A DNA stretch of 64,000 bases from Tabrizicola sp. (GCF_016792905.1 NZ_JAEULP010000026.1:1-64000); one strand, 5' to 3'; positions 41,870 to 50,120 are shown, numbered from the stretch's first letter. A program made the numbers and translations. The notes: generated from the letters alone by a model not told the origin.

Positions 41870-42844
41870 ATGTCCAAACTGACGTCTTTGGAAGTCTGCG
41901 CCGGTGCCGGGGGACAAGCCCTTGGCCTCGATCACGCGGGCTTTGATCATGTGGGCCTGGTCGAGATCGACAAGCACTGCTGCGCAACGCTCCGTCACAA
42001 CCGTCCGAAATGGAACGTTCTCGAAGCCGACATCCGGTCCGTTGACGGCAAGTCCTTCCACGGCATCGACCTTTTTGCCGGTGGACTTCCCTGCCCGCCC
42101 TTTTCGGTCGCCGGCAAGCAACTCGGCGACCGGGACGAACGCAACCTGTTCGGGGATGCGCTGCGCATCATCGCGGAGGCCGCCCCGAAGATGGTTCTGA
42201 TCGAGAATGTGCGCGGCTTCCTTGATCCGGTCTTCGCACCCTACCGCGATTTCCTGCGCTCCCGGCTCGCCGAAATGGGTTATATCGCGGACTGGCGATT
42301 GCTGAACGCCTCCGACTTCGGTGTCCCACAACTGCGCCCGCGCGTGGCGATTGTGGCGGGCCTTCAGCAATATTGGCGGCATTTCCGGTTTCCCGCACCA
42401 AAAGCCTCCCCTGCCAGCGTTGGCGAGGTTCTGTTCGACCTCATGGCGGCGGAAGGATGGGAGGGTGCTGCCGATTGGGCGCGCCGCGCCAACGAGGTTG
42501 CCCCGACGATCGTCGGCGGCTCAAAGAAACATGGCGGGCCGGACCTCGGGCCAACCCGAGCACGCGCCGCCTGGGCCAGACTTGGCGTCAACGGCAAGAC
42601 TATCGGCGAAACCGCACCCGCGCCCGGGTTTGCAGACATGCCGCGCCTCACCCCACGCATGGTCGCGCGGCTTCAGGGTTTCCCCGACGACTGGCATTTC
42701 ACCGGGCGGAAGACACAGGCCTACAAGCAGATCGGCAATGCCTTTCCGCCGCCGGTGGCCATGGCCTTGGGGGCCGAGATCCGCGAGGCGATCATCAGGG
42801 GCGACATGCAGTCCGACCTGCGGATGGAGGTTGCTGCGGAATGA
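41870..42844 (+). CDS. DNA (cytosine-5-)-methyltransferase, type II R-M
   Basis: 324 aa. C5 motifs in order: SLEVCAGAGGQALGLDHAGF (I), the catalytic GLPCPPFSVAGKQ (IV), LIENVRGFL (VI), DFGVPQLRPRVAIVAG (VIII) and, after the target-recognition part, YKQIGNAFPPPVA (X). The start MSKLTSLEVCAG has GGAG 7 nt upstream; a longer MLLRTENV start is possible. The HNH endonuclease gene overlaps by ATGA, giving a type II restriction-modification pair. The target sequence is unknown. Confidence 0.93.
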   Translation: MSKLTSLEVCAGAGGQALGLDHAGFDHVGLVEIDKHCCATLRHNRPKWNVLEADIRSVDGKSFHGIDLFAGGLPCPPFSVAGKQLGDRDERNLFGDALRIIAEAAPKMVLIENVRGFLDPVFAPYRDFLRSRLAEMGYIADWRLLNASDFGVPQLRPRVAIVAGLQQYWRHFRFPAPKASPASVGEVLFDLMAAEGWEGAADWARRANEVAPTIVGGSKKHGGPDLGPTRARAAWARLGVNGKTIGETAPAPGFADMPRLTPRMVARLQGFPDDWHFTGRKTQAYKQIGNAFPPPVAMALGAEIREAIIRGDMQSDLRMEVAAE

Positions 42845-43416
42845 GCCGCGGGAAGAACAGCCAGGGCGCTCGCGCGATGCTGCGAGCGCACTTCCTGGCA
42901 AATCTCGGTCGCATAATGGCATCGGACGAGCTTCGGCAGGTGGCCGGGAACATCTCGGAATGGGCTCGGCGCGTGCGCGAGCTGCGGACCGAGGAAGGCT
43001 ACCAGATCCTCACGCACAACGACCGCAGCGAATTGAAGCCCGGCGATTATCTTCTGGAAAATCCGAAGCCTCAGCCTGCATTCGAACGCGCCGTCAGCAA
43101 GGAAACGCGGGCCTTCGTTCTGGATCGCAACGGGTTCACCTGCCAGCAATGCGGCGCCGTCGCGGGGGAACCGCACCCCTATGACCCGAGCCGCAAGACC
43201 CGCCTCCATATCGGCCATGTGATCGACAAAAGCCTGGGCGGAACCGATGACCCAAGCAACCTGCGCGCGCTGTGCTCGATCTGCAACGAAGGCGCCGCGA
43301 ACCTGACGTTTGATCGACCGTCGCTGGCTAAGTTGCTTGTCCAGGTAAGACGTGCCACCGCCTCGGATCAGCGCGAGGTGCTGAAATGGCTGCGGCTCAA
43401 GTTCCCCAGGGATTAG
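42841..43416 (+). CDS. HNH restriction endonuclease
   Basis: 191 aa. The N-terminal helical DNA-reading part (IMASDELRQVAGNISEWARRVRELRTEEGYQI) resembles a winged helix. The C-terminal HNH domain has a zinc site (CQQCG...CSICN) and the catalytic core HIGHVIDKSLGGTDDPSNLRALC. The ATG overlaps the methyltransferase stop by 4 nt, which keeps endonuclease synthesis dependent on methyltransferase translation. It probably cleaves the site protected by its partner. Confidence 0.88.
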   Translation: MSRGKNSQGARAMLRAHFLANLGRIMASDELRQVAGNISEWARRVRELRTEEGYQILTHNDRSELKPGDYLLENPKPQPAFERAVSKETRAFVLDRNGFTCQQCGAVAGEPHPYDPSRKTRLHIGHVIDKSLGGTDDPSNLRALCSICNEGAANLTFDRPSLAKLLVQVRRATASDQREVLKWLRLKFPRD

Positions 43417-43503
43417 TTTTGCTGCGGCGTTGCTGGCAGCCAATCTGACACCGACTTCGTGACAGCAAGATATGCTGAACTGGTCGGCATTGACGCAGCG
43501 GCT

Positions 43504-43911
43504 TCACCCCCCGACCATCCCGGTCCAGACCATCCCGATCCCGACCAGCGTTCCGGCCCAGCCCAGCCGCAGAAGCCATTCGCTCGTCCCCGACCAGGCC
43601 GGAGCCGGCTGAGGCCGCCTCTCCCGCTCCGTATCCACCCCCGCCATCCACAAACCGCGCCGCAGCCAGCCCAGCCGCAGGCCTGTCCGGTCCAGCATCG
43701 CCCCGACCCCGGCCCCGATCACCGCAGTGCGCAGATACCGGGTCAGCGCGCCGATCCCGCTCGCCTTGACCAGTGCCCCGGCGAGCGCCGCCAGCGCCGC
43801 CCCGCTGACGCCGACCCAGAAGCGCCACGCTTCGCCCAGCCAGGACCCGACCAGCCATTCGGTCCCAAAGGCCGTCGCCACGACCGCTGCGAGCGACAGA
43901 AACATGCGCAT
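43504..43911 (-). CDS. Integral membrane protein of unknown function
   Basis: 135 aa. The start MRMFLSLAAVVATAFGTEWLVGSWLG gives a hydrophobic N-terminal helix. Two further hydrophobic segments follow (WVGVSGAALAALAGALV and RTAVIGAGVGAMLDRTGL), plus a C-terminal LLRLGWAGTLVGIGMVWTGMV. No family is recognised. The frame is open upstream to 44070 but that part crosses the palindrome element and looks non-coding. Confidence 0.6.
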   Translation of the reverse strand: MRMFLSLAAVVATAFGTEWLVGSWLGEAWRFWVGVSGAALAALAGALVKASGIGALTRYLRTAVIGAGVGAMLDRTGLRLGWLRRGLWMAGVDTERERRPQPAPAWSGTSEWLLRLGWAGTLVGIGMVWTGMVGG

Positions 43912-44023
43912 GATGGTCCTCCGAGCCGCCTTGCCCGCAGGAACCCTAACCGCCCCGGCACGCCTGCACAGGTCGCCAAAACCCGACCCCGAACCCGCGA
44001 AGGAATCCTTCCAAACCGTTAAT

Positions 44024-44078
44024 GTCCGCGACCAACCCCTTGATTCTGCACGCCCCGATTTTCTGTCCACCGTGGACA
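44024..44078 (+). repeat. Dispersed palindrome element, copy 3
   Basis: GTCCGCGACCAACCCCTTGA starts the copy and TGTCCACCGTGGACA (44064-44078) ends it, one base from the stop of the BNR-repeat gene. It aligns base for base in length with copy 1 at 136-190. Confidence 0.8.
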
Positions 44079-44079
44079 G

Positions 44080-45108
44080 CTACCCCATGAACTCCACCGA
44101 CAAGACCGTCGGCAGGTGCCGCGCGACCTCCTCCCAGCTCTCTCCCTCATCCCTCGACAGGAACACAGACCCCGAGTTCGTCCCGAACGCCACCCCTGCG
44201 TCGCACGAGGCCATCCCCTGCCGCAGCACCGTGAAGAAGCAGTCCTTCTCCGGCAGCCCCTTGCCCTTCCCCTCCCATGTCTCCCCCCCATCCGAAGTCT
44301 TCCAGACCAGCGCCCGCCCATCCACCGGGTACCGCCCCAGGGAATCCCCGTTCAACGGGAACACCCAGAACGTGCCAGCCTTCGAAGGATGCGCCGCCAC
44401 CGGGAAGCCGAAGGTCGAGGGCAGCCCCTCCGTCACCTCCTCCCACACGGCCCCGCCATCCCGAGACCGATAGACCCCCTGGTGGTTCTGCATGTAGATC
44501 AGCCCCTCCGCCGCCCCGAAGGCGAGGTTGTGGACACAGGAGAAGATCTCGTCCTCCTGCCTGAACTCCACCCCGTCCCCCCAGTCCCGCGCCAGCGCAC
44601 CCGCCGGCCCCGCCCGGTTTCCCCGCCGGTTCCGCATCTGCCAGCTTGTGCCCCCGTCCCGCGATTCAAACACCCCCGCCGCCGAAATCCCGACCCAGAC
44701 CCCGCCCTTCTGATCCGCCAGGATCGTGTGCAAGGTCAGCCCCGCCGCCCCCGGCATCCACTGGTCCGCCCCCGGCTGGTCGGTCAGCGCCTCCAGCCGC
44801 CGCCAGCTTTCTCCCCCATCCGTGCTCTCGAACAGATAGGCCGGCTTCGACCCCGCCAGCACCCGGTCGCGGTCGAAACACACCGACCACAGTTGCTCCG
44901 CCCCCTCGAAAGGCCCCTTCGCGACCGACCACTCCCCGCCAACCCGCCGCCAGACCCCCGCCCCGTGCCAGCCACTCCCCCCGGCCGCAAAAATCTCCCC
45001 CCCGCGCCCGACCGCATGGTTGATCGGCCAGCCCTCGCAGAACGGCCCCTCCACCCGCCCGCCCGAAAGCACGAACAGCCCCTTCGTCGTCCCGACCAGT
45101 ATCTCCAT
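44080..45108 (-). CDS. BNR/sialidase-like beta-propeller protein
   Basis: 342 aa with at least four Asp-box (BNR) repeats of the S-x-D-G-G-x-x-W kind: STDGGESWRRL, SRDGGTSWQMR, SRDGGAVWEEV, TSDGGETWEGK and SRDEGESWEEV. This predicts a six-bladed propeller as in sialidases and YCF48-like assembly factors. No signal peptide is visible, so it is probably cytoplasmic, and sialidase catalytic residues are not evident. The start MEILVGTTKGLFVLSGG has GGGAGG upstream. It is divergent from the nucleoside hydrolase. Confidence 0.8.
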   Translation of the reverse strand: MEILVGTTKGLFVLSGGRVEGPFCEGWPINHAVGRGGEIFAAGGSGWHGAGVWRRVGGEWSVAKGPFEGAEQLWSVCFDRDRVLAGSKPAYLFESTDGGESWRRLEALTDQPGADQWMPGAAGLTLHTILADQKGGVWVGISAAGVFESRDGGTSWQMRNRRGNRAGPAGALARDWGDGVEFRQEDEIFSCVHNLAFGAAEGLIYMQNHQGVYRSRDGGAVWEEVTEGLPSTFGFPVAAHPSKAGTFWVFPLNGDSLGRYPVDGRALVWKTSDGGETWEGKGKGLPEKDCFFTVLRQGMASCDAGVAFGTNSGSVFLSRDEGESWEEVARHLPTVLSVEFMG

Positions 45109-45199
45109 CGCACACCTCCCGTTTTCGCCATCCTGCCACAGGCCAGCCTCTGGACAAACCCTGTCGCCTCCCGGCACGGTGCAAGAAAGGAGCCCGCCC

Positions 45200-46132
45200 A
45201 TGTCCCGCAAGATCATCATCGACACCGACCCCGGCCAGGACGACGCCGTCGCCATCCTCCTCGCCCTCGCCTCGCCCGAGCTGGATGTCCTTGCCCTCAC
45301 CGCCGTCGCGGGCAACGTGCCGCTCCCCCTCACCCAGAAGAACGCCCGTACCATCGTGGAACTCGCCAACCGCGACACCCCGGTCTACGCCGGCTGCGAC
45401 GCCCCCCTCGCCCGCAAGCTCGTCACCGCCGAGCATGTCCATGGGCGATCCGGCCTCGACGGCATCCCGCTCTCCGACCCGACCCATCCCCTGCAACCCG
45501 AACACGCCGTCGACTACCTGATCGACACGCTCCGCGCCCACCCCTCGGGCAGCATCACCCTCTGCCCCCTCGGCCCCCTGACCAACATCGCCACCGCCTT
45601 CCAGCGCGCCCCCGACATCGTGCCCAAAGTGGCCGAGATCGTCCTGATGGGCGGCGGCTATTTCGAGGGCGGCAACATCACCCCAGCAGCCGAGTTCAAC
45701 ATCTACGTCGACCCGGACGCCGCTGACATCGTGTTCAAATCCGGCGTTCCCCTTGTGGTGATGCCGCTCGACGTCACCCACAAGGCCCTGACCTCCCGCG
45801 CCTGGGTCGAGGGGATGCGGAGCCTAGGCACCCCCGTCGGCCAGGCCGTCGCCTCCTGGACCGATTTCTTCGAGCGCTTCGACACCGCGAAATACGGCAG
45901 CGAAGGCGCCCCCCTGCACGACCCCTGCGTGATCGCCTACCTCCTGGAGCCCGCCCTCTTCCACGGCCGCCACATCAACGTGGAGATCGAGACCTCCAGC
46001 CCCCTCACCCTCGGCATGACCGTCGCCGACTGGTGGCGCGTGACGGGCCGCGAGCCCAACGCGATGTTTATGGGCAGCGTGGACCGGGAGGGGTTCTACC
46101 GGCTTTTGACGGAGCGGTTGGGGAGGTTGTGA
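45200..46132 (+). CDS. Inosine-uridine-preferring nucleoside hydrolase
   Basis: 310 aa. Cleaves the N-glycosidic bond of ribonucleosides. The Ca2+-binding DTDPGQDDAVAILLAL is at the N-terminus. LCPLGPLTNIATA, MGGGYFEGGNITPAAEFNIYVDPDAA and HDPCVIAYLLEP complete the active site. The sequence is closest to the RihA/RihB type. AAAGGAG lies 8 nt before the ATG. No other nucleoside uptake or salvage genes are adjacent. Confidence 0.92.
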   Translation: MSRKIIIDTDPGQDDAVAILLALASPELDVLALTAVAGNVPLPLTQKNARTIVELANRDTPVYAGCDAPLARKLVTAEHVHGRSGLDGIPLSDPTHPLQPEHAVDYLIDTLRAHPSGSITLCPLGPLTNIATAFQRAPDIVPKVAEIVLMGGGYFEGGNITPAAEFNIYVDPDAADIVFKSGVPLVVMPLDVTHKALTSRAWVEGMRSLGTPVGQAVASWTDFFERFDTAKYGSEGAPLHDPCVIAYLLEPALFHGRHINVEIETSSPLTLGMTVADWWRVTGREPNAMFMGSVDREGFYRLLTERLGRL

Positions 46133-46156
46133 GGGGGGAAGTCTGAGGTCGGCCCG

Positions 46157-46930
46157 CTAAATCACAGAAACTAGCAGTCCAGATTTCTCGACATGTGCTT
46201 GCCCCGGCGGCAAAATCTGAACAAAGCCCGATTTCTCGTCGTATTGAACCCAAGCCTTCTTATGCAGCGCTCGGATGACCTTCCGCTTGAAGTCCGTTCC
46301 GTTTTTGTATTCGACCCACGTTTGCAGCTGCGGGACCGGTACCGGCTTCCCTTCCGCGTACAGTAGTATCATCACCTTGTCGCTCGCCGTCTTAGCAGGT
46401 TCCAAAACCCGACGCAGATCGCCACTTGCCCAAACCATATGGAAAGTTCGGGCAGTCACCGCCTCTACGACGGCGTGAGAGTCATTTAGAGGCAGTTGCG
46501 AAAAATTTCGTACGAACTCGCCCATGACCCACTTCATGCCACGCAGAAAAAGCTCCGCGTCCATGTGGTTAGGGCTGACCTCGGCAGACACATGGCCAAT
46601 TGCGCGGTTGTTTCGTAGCTCATAAAGCGCTGCCAAAACTTTGGGCACCTGCATGCACAGGGAGCGGCCCTTTGCGCCGTTATGCTGCTCTAAGTCCCGA
46701 CACGCTTGGGGAAAGTTTCCTGGCTTAGAAGGTGAGGAAGCATAGCCGCCAGTGGCGTGACCGGCACACACGCAGTAGGCTATTTCACAGAACTTGCCTG
46801 CTTTGAGGCCGACCTTCTCCCAATCAGCAGCGCGATACTCGTCAAGGGCTTGGTTAAACTCTTCAATAAGTGGGTCGCGTAGACCTGCTGGCACTAGCTT
46901 CAGCGCGTCCTGAAGAGTGGTCAAAGCCAA
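46157..46930 (-). CDS. Unknown protein with HEPN-like R-x6-H motif
   Basis: 257 aa, starting with TTG at 46930, 2 bp after the preceding stop. The helical middle contains ALYELRNNRAIGHVSAEV, with R106 and H113 forming the R-x4-6-H motif of HEPN ribonuclease-like domains. It is followed by HMDAELFLRGMKWVMGEFVRNF. The C-terminal part (TDFKRKVIRALHKKAWVQYD) resembles a winged helix. Its GC content is clearly lower than in the neighbours, which suggests transfer. No family is recognised. As last gene of a toxin-antitoxin-like operon it may be an effector. Confidence 0.6.
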   Translation of the reverse strand: MALTTLQDALKLVPAGLRDPLIEEFNQALDEYRAADWEKVGLKAGKFCEIAYCVCAGHATGGYASSPSKPGNFPQACRDLEQHNGAKGRSLCMQVPKVLAALYELRNNRAIGHVSAEVSPNHMDAELFLRGMKWVMGEFVRNFSQLPLNDSHAVVEAVTARTFHMVWASGDLRRVLEPAKTASDKVMILLYAEGKPVPVPQLQTWVEYKNGTDFKRKVIRALHKKAWVQYDEKSGFVQILPPGQAHVEKSGLLVSVI

Positions 46931-46932
46931 AA

Positions 46933-47511
46933 TCAGTCTCTATCCCAGAAATAGAGCCAATTGTTTCCGTCCTTAATTCGCTGCAGAGAGCCCCTCTTGA
47001 CCAGTTGCCCAGCCGCCGCGCTCACTTGGCTCACATTGTGGTTCTGCGCCTTCTCAGAAAGCTTGGCCACTATGTCTGCCGTGCTGCGCTTCTGCTTGAA
47101 GTATCCATCTGTTTTGAGCGCCAGAACACGGTCGGCGCAAGAATGTCCAGCAGGCGCTTTCTTCGAAACTTTTCGAGTACGGGGTTTTCCCTTCCCGTTC
47201 TCAACTACAGTAACGTCTTCAACTGTATCAACTTCCCCTGATGCTTCCGCTTCAGCACCCTGCGGGCGGCTGCCAAAACCTGCTTCTTCGATCAAGGGGA
47301 ACAGCTTCGCAAGTAGGCCTTCAACGAAATCCTTCTCGCCTTCAATGTCGATGACGCCTGCAGGCGCGTCAATGTGGACCCGATTAGTCAAGATGGCCTC
47401 CGAACCAGAAAGAGGAAACATGATTGCGCCAAAGCCCAAAATACTCAAGATGCTTTGATGCTGAGTGTCTTTTAGCCGATATGTAGTATAGAAATCGTCG
47501 CTTGCGCTCAC
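46933..47511 (-). CDS. Unknown protein with C-terminal winged-helix-like domain
   Basis: 192 aa, GTG start at 47511, 11 bp behind the GNAT toxin stop. Three parts are visible: an N-terminal alpha/beta region (QSILSILGFGAIMFPLSGSEAI...VHIDAPAGVIDIEG), a charged linker with KPRTRKVSKKAPAG, and a C-terminal STADIVAKLSEKAQNHNVSQVSAAAGQLVKRG that looks like a winged helix-turn-helix. It is low in GC like the next gene and almost contiguous with it, so the two form a module. No family is recognised. Confidence 0.6.
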   Translation of the reverse strand: MSASDDFYTTYRLKDTQHQSILSILGFGAIMFPLSGSEAILTNRVHIDAPAGVIDIEGEKDFVEGLLAKLFPLIEEAGFGSRPQGAEAEASGEVDTVEDVTVVENGKGKPRTRKVSKKAPAGHSCADRVLALKTDGYFKQKRSTADIVAKLSEKAQNHNVSQVSAAAGQLVKRGSLQRIKDGNNWLYFWDRD

Positions 47512-47522
47512 TCAAGCCCATC

Positions 47523-48017
47523 TCATTCCGCCACCACCCCCACCGGCAACCACAGCGTCCTGCTTCCCGCCGGGAACTCCAGCCACTCCGCCTGTGCCAG
47601 ATACCACGCCCTCGCCCCTTCGTCCTTCGCCTGCACCAGCACCGCCGCGATGCCGATGCTCTCGGCAGCCCCCGCGATCCGACGGAGGGCGTCGGCCAGC
47701 AGGCTCGTGCCCAGACCTCGGCCCGCATAATCCCGATCCACCGCCAGCCGCCCGATGATCGACACCGGCACCGAATCCGGAGCATTCCGGCGCAGCTTTC
47801 CCGGCGCGGCCTCGCGCTGCACCGCCCCTGCGGCCAGGCAATAATACCCCGCCACCCGTGCGCCATCGCAGACCACATAGCTCCGCGAGAACCGGCTTTC
47901 GTTCTTCAACGCCCGCTCGCGCAGCCAGTCGTTCAACACCGGAACCCCGCAATCGAACTGCGAAAGGTCATGCGCCGCCGTGATCGGATGCGGGGCCGTC
48001 AGTTTCGGCAGGATCAC
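47523..48017 (-). CDS. GNAT-family toxin (TacT-like)
   Basis: A 164-aa acetyltransferase. FDCGVPVLNDWLRERAL at the N-terminus and VSIIGRLAVDRDYAGRGLGTSLLADAL (acetyl-CoA loop R/Q-x-x-G-x-G/A) are the pattern of GNAT toxins that acetylate aminoacyl-tRNA. The GTG start overlaps the DUF1778 antitoxin stop by 4 nt, the usual order and coupling of these TA pairs. The GC content here matches the chromosome, unlike the two genes downstream. Confidence 0.88.
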   Translation of the reverse strand: MILPKLTAPHPITAAHDLSQFDCGVPVLNDWLRERALKNESRFSRSYVVCDGARVAGYYCLAAGAVQREAAPGKLRRNAPDSVPVSIIGRLAVDRDYAGRGLGTSLLADALRRIAGAAESIGIAAVLVQAKDEGARAWYLAQAEWLEFPAGSRTLWLPVGVVAE

Positions 48018-48331
48018 TCCTCCCAGACCGGCTTGCGCGCCATCAACCGTTGCAGCTTCGGCCCCGGCGCGGGCGGATTGTCCAAGGCCTGCACGAAGGC
48101 GTCATAGGCCCCGGTTTCCAACACGAACAGCCGCTGGTCCAAGAGCACGTCAATCGCCTGCCGCCGCGCCGTGTCGATCATGAACTCGGTCCGGGTCTTG
48201 CCCAGCATCCCCGCCGCCTCGTCGATCAGCGCCCGCGTATTGGCCTCGATCCGCAAGTTGATGCTCCCCTTTTCCGCCGGTTGGGCGTCAAAAGGTGCGG
48301 GTGATTCAGCAAGGCCAGCGGGTTTTGTCAT
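48014..48331 (-). CDS. DUF1778 ribbon-helix-helix antitoxin (TacA-like)
   Basis: 105 aa. The N-terminal RHH reads EKGSINLRIEANTRALIDEAAGMLGKTRTEFMIDTARRQAIDVL. The C-terminal segment (FVLETGAYDAFVQALDNPP) is the toxin-neutralising tail. It should bind the GNAT toxin and autorepress through a palindrome upstream; an inverted repeat lies at 48351-48371. First gene of the four-gene operon. Confidence 0.88.
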   Translation of the reverse strand: MTKPAGLAESPAPFDAQPAEKGSINLRIEANTRALIDEAAGMLGKTRTEFMIDTARRQAIDVLLDQRLFVLETGAYDAFVQALDNPPAPGPKLQRLMARKPVWEE

Positions 48332-48350
48332 GGGGGCACACTAGGTGAAA

Positions 48351-48371
48351 CGTATCCACATTGTCAATACG
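48351..48371 (-). promoter_or_regulatory. Promoter and operator candidate of the TA operon
   Basis: On the minus strand CGTATTGACAATGTGGATAC then G holds inverted CGTAT/ATACG half-sites around TTGACA, a perfect -35 box. A RHH antitoxin bound here would block the promoter. It directly adjoins the MITE-like repeat. Confidence 0.55.
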
Positions 48372-48468
48372 TAGGGTGTGCATTCATGCGCACCATGACG
48401 ATCAACCACCCGGCGATTGACCCAAAATGTTGGGCCCAAAAAACGGTGCGCATGAATGCACACCCTAC
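48371..48468. repeat. MITE-like inverted repeat element
   Basis: Perfect 24-bp inverted ends at 48371-48394 (GTAGGGTGTGCATTCATGCG...) and 48445-48468 enclose 50 bp. The interior contains a small hairpin (CCCAA-AATG-TTGGG). GTAGGGTG-GCATTCATGC ends are familiar from dispersed non-autonomous elements in proteobacteria. No transposase is near. Confidence 0.75.
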
Positions 48469-48503
48469 ATTAACCACCCCCTCAACAAACCCCTAACGCC
48501 CAC

Positions 48504-48553
48504 GTCCAACCCATTGCTTCCAAAATATAATCCGAAAATGTCCACCGTGGACA
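48504..48553 (+). repeat. Dispersed palindrome element, copy 4
   Basis: GTCCAACCCATTGCTTCC opens the copy and TGTCCACCGTGGACA (48539-48553) closes it, 20 bp from the histidine kinase stop. The spacer is one base longer than in copies 1 to 3. Confidence 0.75.
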
Positions 48554-48573
48554 GCCACCCTTGCGACCCCACC

Positions 48574-49587
48574 TCACCCCAGCGGCAGCACCACCGAGAA
48601 CCGGCTCCCCTCGCCCACCACGCTCTCCACCCGCAGCCAGCCCCGGTGGCGGCTCACGATGTGCTTCACGATCGCCAGCCCCAGCCCCGTCCCCCCCATC
48701 TCCCGCGACCGATGCGAGTCGACCCGGTAGAACCGCTCCGTCAGCCGGGGGATGTGGACCGGATCGATCCCCTCCCCCTGATCCGCGACCTCGACCCGCA
48801 CCGCAGGCCCCCGCACCGTCTCCTCCGGCGAGAGCGACACCCGCACCACCTGTCCCGCGCCCCCGTATTTCAGCGCGTTCTCGATCAGGTTGGTGAAGAC
48901 CTGCACCAGCTGGTCGTGGTCCGCCGGCACCGTCACCGGATCGCCCGTCAACTCCACCCGGTCCCCGGTCTTCTCCGCCACCCCCCGCAAGGAGGAGATC
49001 ACCCCCTCCAGCAGTCCCCGCAGCTCCACCGCCTCCTTGGGCCGCACCCGCTCCTCCGCCTCCACCCGTGACAGCTGCAACAGGTCGCGCACCAGCCGGT
49101 TCATCCGCCCCGCCTCGGCCTCCATGATCCCCAGGAACATCTCCCGCGCCTTCGGGTCGTCCTTCGCGGCGTGTTTCAGCGTCTCGATGAACCCCATCAG
49201 CGCGGTCAGCGGGGTACGCAGTTCATGGCTGACGTTCGCCACGAAGTCCCGCCGCATCTCGCCCGCCCGCTCCTCCTCGGTCGCGTCGCGGAAGACGCAG
49301 AGCACGACATCGCCTTGCTCGGAGACCGTGACTTGGAACACCGCCTCCTGCCCCTCGCGGCGGAGGGTCATCCGCGCCTCCTGCATGCCGCCTTGACGGG
49401 CGACGGCAGAGATCGCCTCCAGCACCGAGGGCGCGCGGACGGCCATCGCCGGGTGGCGCCCGACGATCCCCTCGCCCAGAAGCGCCTCGGCGGAGGGGTT
49501 TGCGGCAAGGATGCGATCATCCCGCCGGACCAGCATCGCGGGCAGCGGCAGGCCGGAAAGCAGGCGCTGAAGCTCGGGTTCGGTCAT
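48574..49587 (-). CDS. PhoR-like sensor histidine kinase
   Basis: 337 aa. A PAS domain (LPAMLVRRDDRILAANPSAEALLG) is followed by the HisKA dimerisation motif MRRDFVANVSHELRTPLTALMGF with the phospho-accepting His. The HATPase domain has N (VFTNLIENALKYG), G1 (VADQGEGI), F (LTERFYRVD) and G2 (GGTGLGLAIVKHI) boxes. No transmembrane helix is seen, unlike complete PhoR, so it is cytoplasmic or membrane-associated. No response regulator or pst genes are next to it. The ATG at 49587 is close behind GGAGGG. Confidence 0.88.
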   Translation of the reverse strand: MTEPELQRLLSGLPLPAMLVRRDDRILAANPSAEALLGEGIVGRHPAMAVRAPSVLEAISAVARQGGMQEARMTLRREGQEAVFQVTVSEQGDVVLCVFRDATEEERAGEMRRDFVANVSHELRTPLTALMGFIETLKHAAKDDPKAREMFLGIMEAEAGRMNRLVRDLLQLSRVEAEERVRPKEAVELRGLLEGVISSLRGVAEKTGDRVELTGDPVTVPADHDQLVQVFTNLIENALKYGGAGQVVRVSLSPEETVRGPAVRVEVADQGEGIDPVHIPRLTERFYRVDSHRSREMGGTGLGLAIVKHIVSRHRGWLRVESVVGEGSRFSVVLPLG

Positions 49588-49769
49588 TCCCTCCACTTCT
49601 CCTCATGATTGTGGCGGCAGGCCTTGTGTTGCGCCGGAATACCAGTAAATTCCCGGTTGTACATGTAACGCGGTGCGGTACCGGCCTTTGACCGGAACAA
49701 GGATCGGCCCCGACGCGAGTCATGCAGACAGACGATTTGGCGGCGCCTCACTTGGTGAGAGGTGGAGAG

Positions 49770-50120
49770 ATGTCGCAAAAGCTTAGATGTCTGGTGATTG
49801 GCATTCCGGAAGCGAAGGCAGCCGAGGGAAGTTTGCGGCCCGAAGAGTTCGCTTCGATTGATCTGGCTGCGTTCGAAAGCCAGCTGCCGCTCCCGGCGTC
49901 GCTGGAGCTTGTCGTGACGCCCCTGTTCTGCAAGACCTTCGATGCGCTGGAGATTATCGAGAAGCTCGGCGCCCAGGACTTCCGCAAGACGCTGCGGGTC
50001 GTCGCGCCGAAACTGCCGAACCGGCAGATCGTCCTGCGGGAACTGCGCAGCCATGCGGCACGTCAGGGCATCACCATCGAGCTGGTCGAGGAAGGCCCGC
50101 CCGAGTCAGGCGGGGCCTAG
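49770..50120 (+). CDS. Conserved hypothetical protein
   Basis: 116 aa, starting [20 protein letters not shown] with GGTGGAGAG upstream; an in-frame ATG at 49722 lacks such a site. The pattern of an N-terminal strand, [27 protein letters not shown] and [21 protein letters not shown] suggests a small alpha/beta (Rossmann or receiver-like) fold, but without the phospho-Asp set. No family is recognised. Its 3' end overlaps the convergent carbonic-anhydrase gene by 15 bp. Confidence 0.6.
   Translation: MSQKLRCLVIGIPEAKAAEGSLRPEEFASIDLAAFESQLPLPASLELVVTPLFCKTFDALEIIEKLGAQDFRKTLRVVAPKLPNRQIVLRELRSHAARQGITIELVEEGPPESGGA

Noticed and set aside
43912..44070. Upstream extension of the small membrane protein at 43504-43911
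   Set aside because: The extension crosses palindrome copy 3, has no hydrophobic or conserved pattern, and the internal MRMFLSL start gives a normal membrane protein N-terminus.
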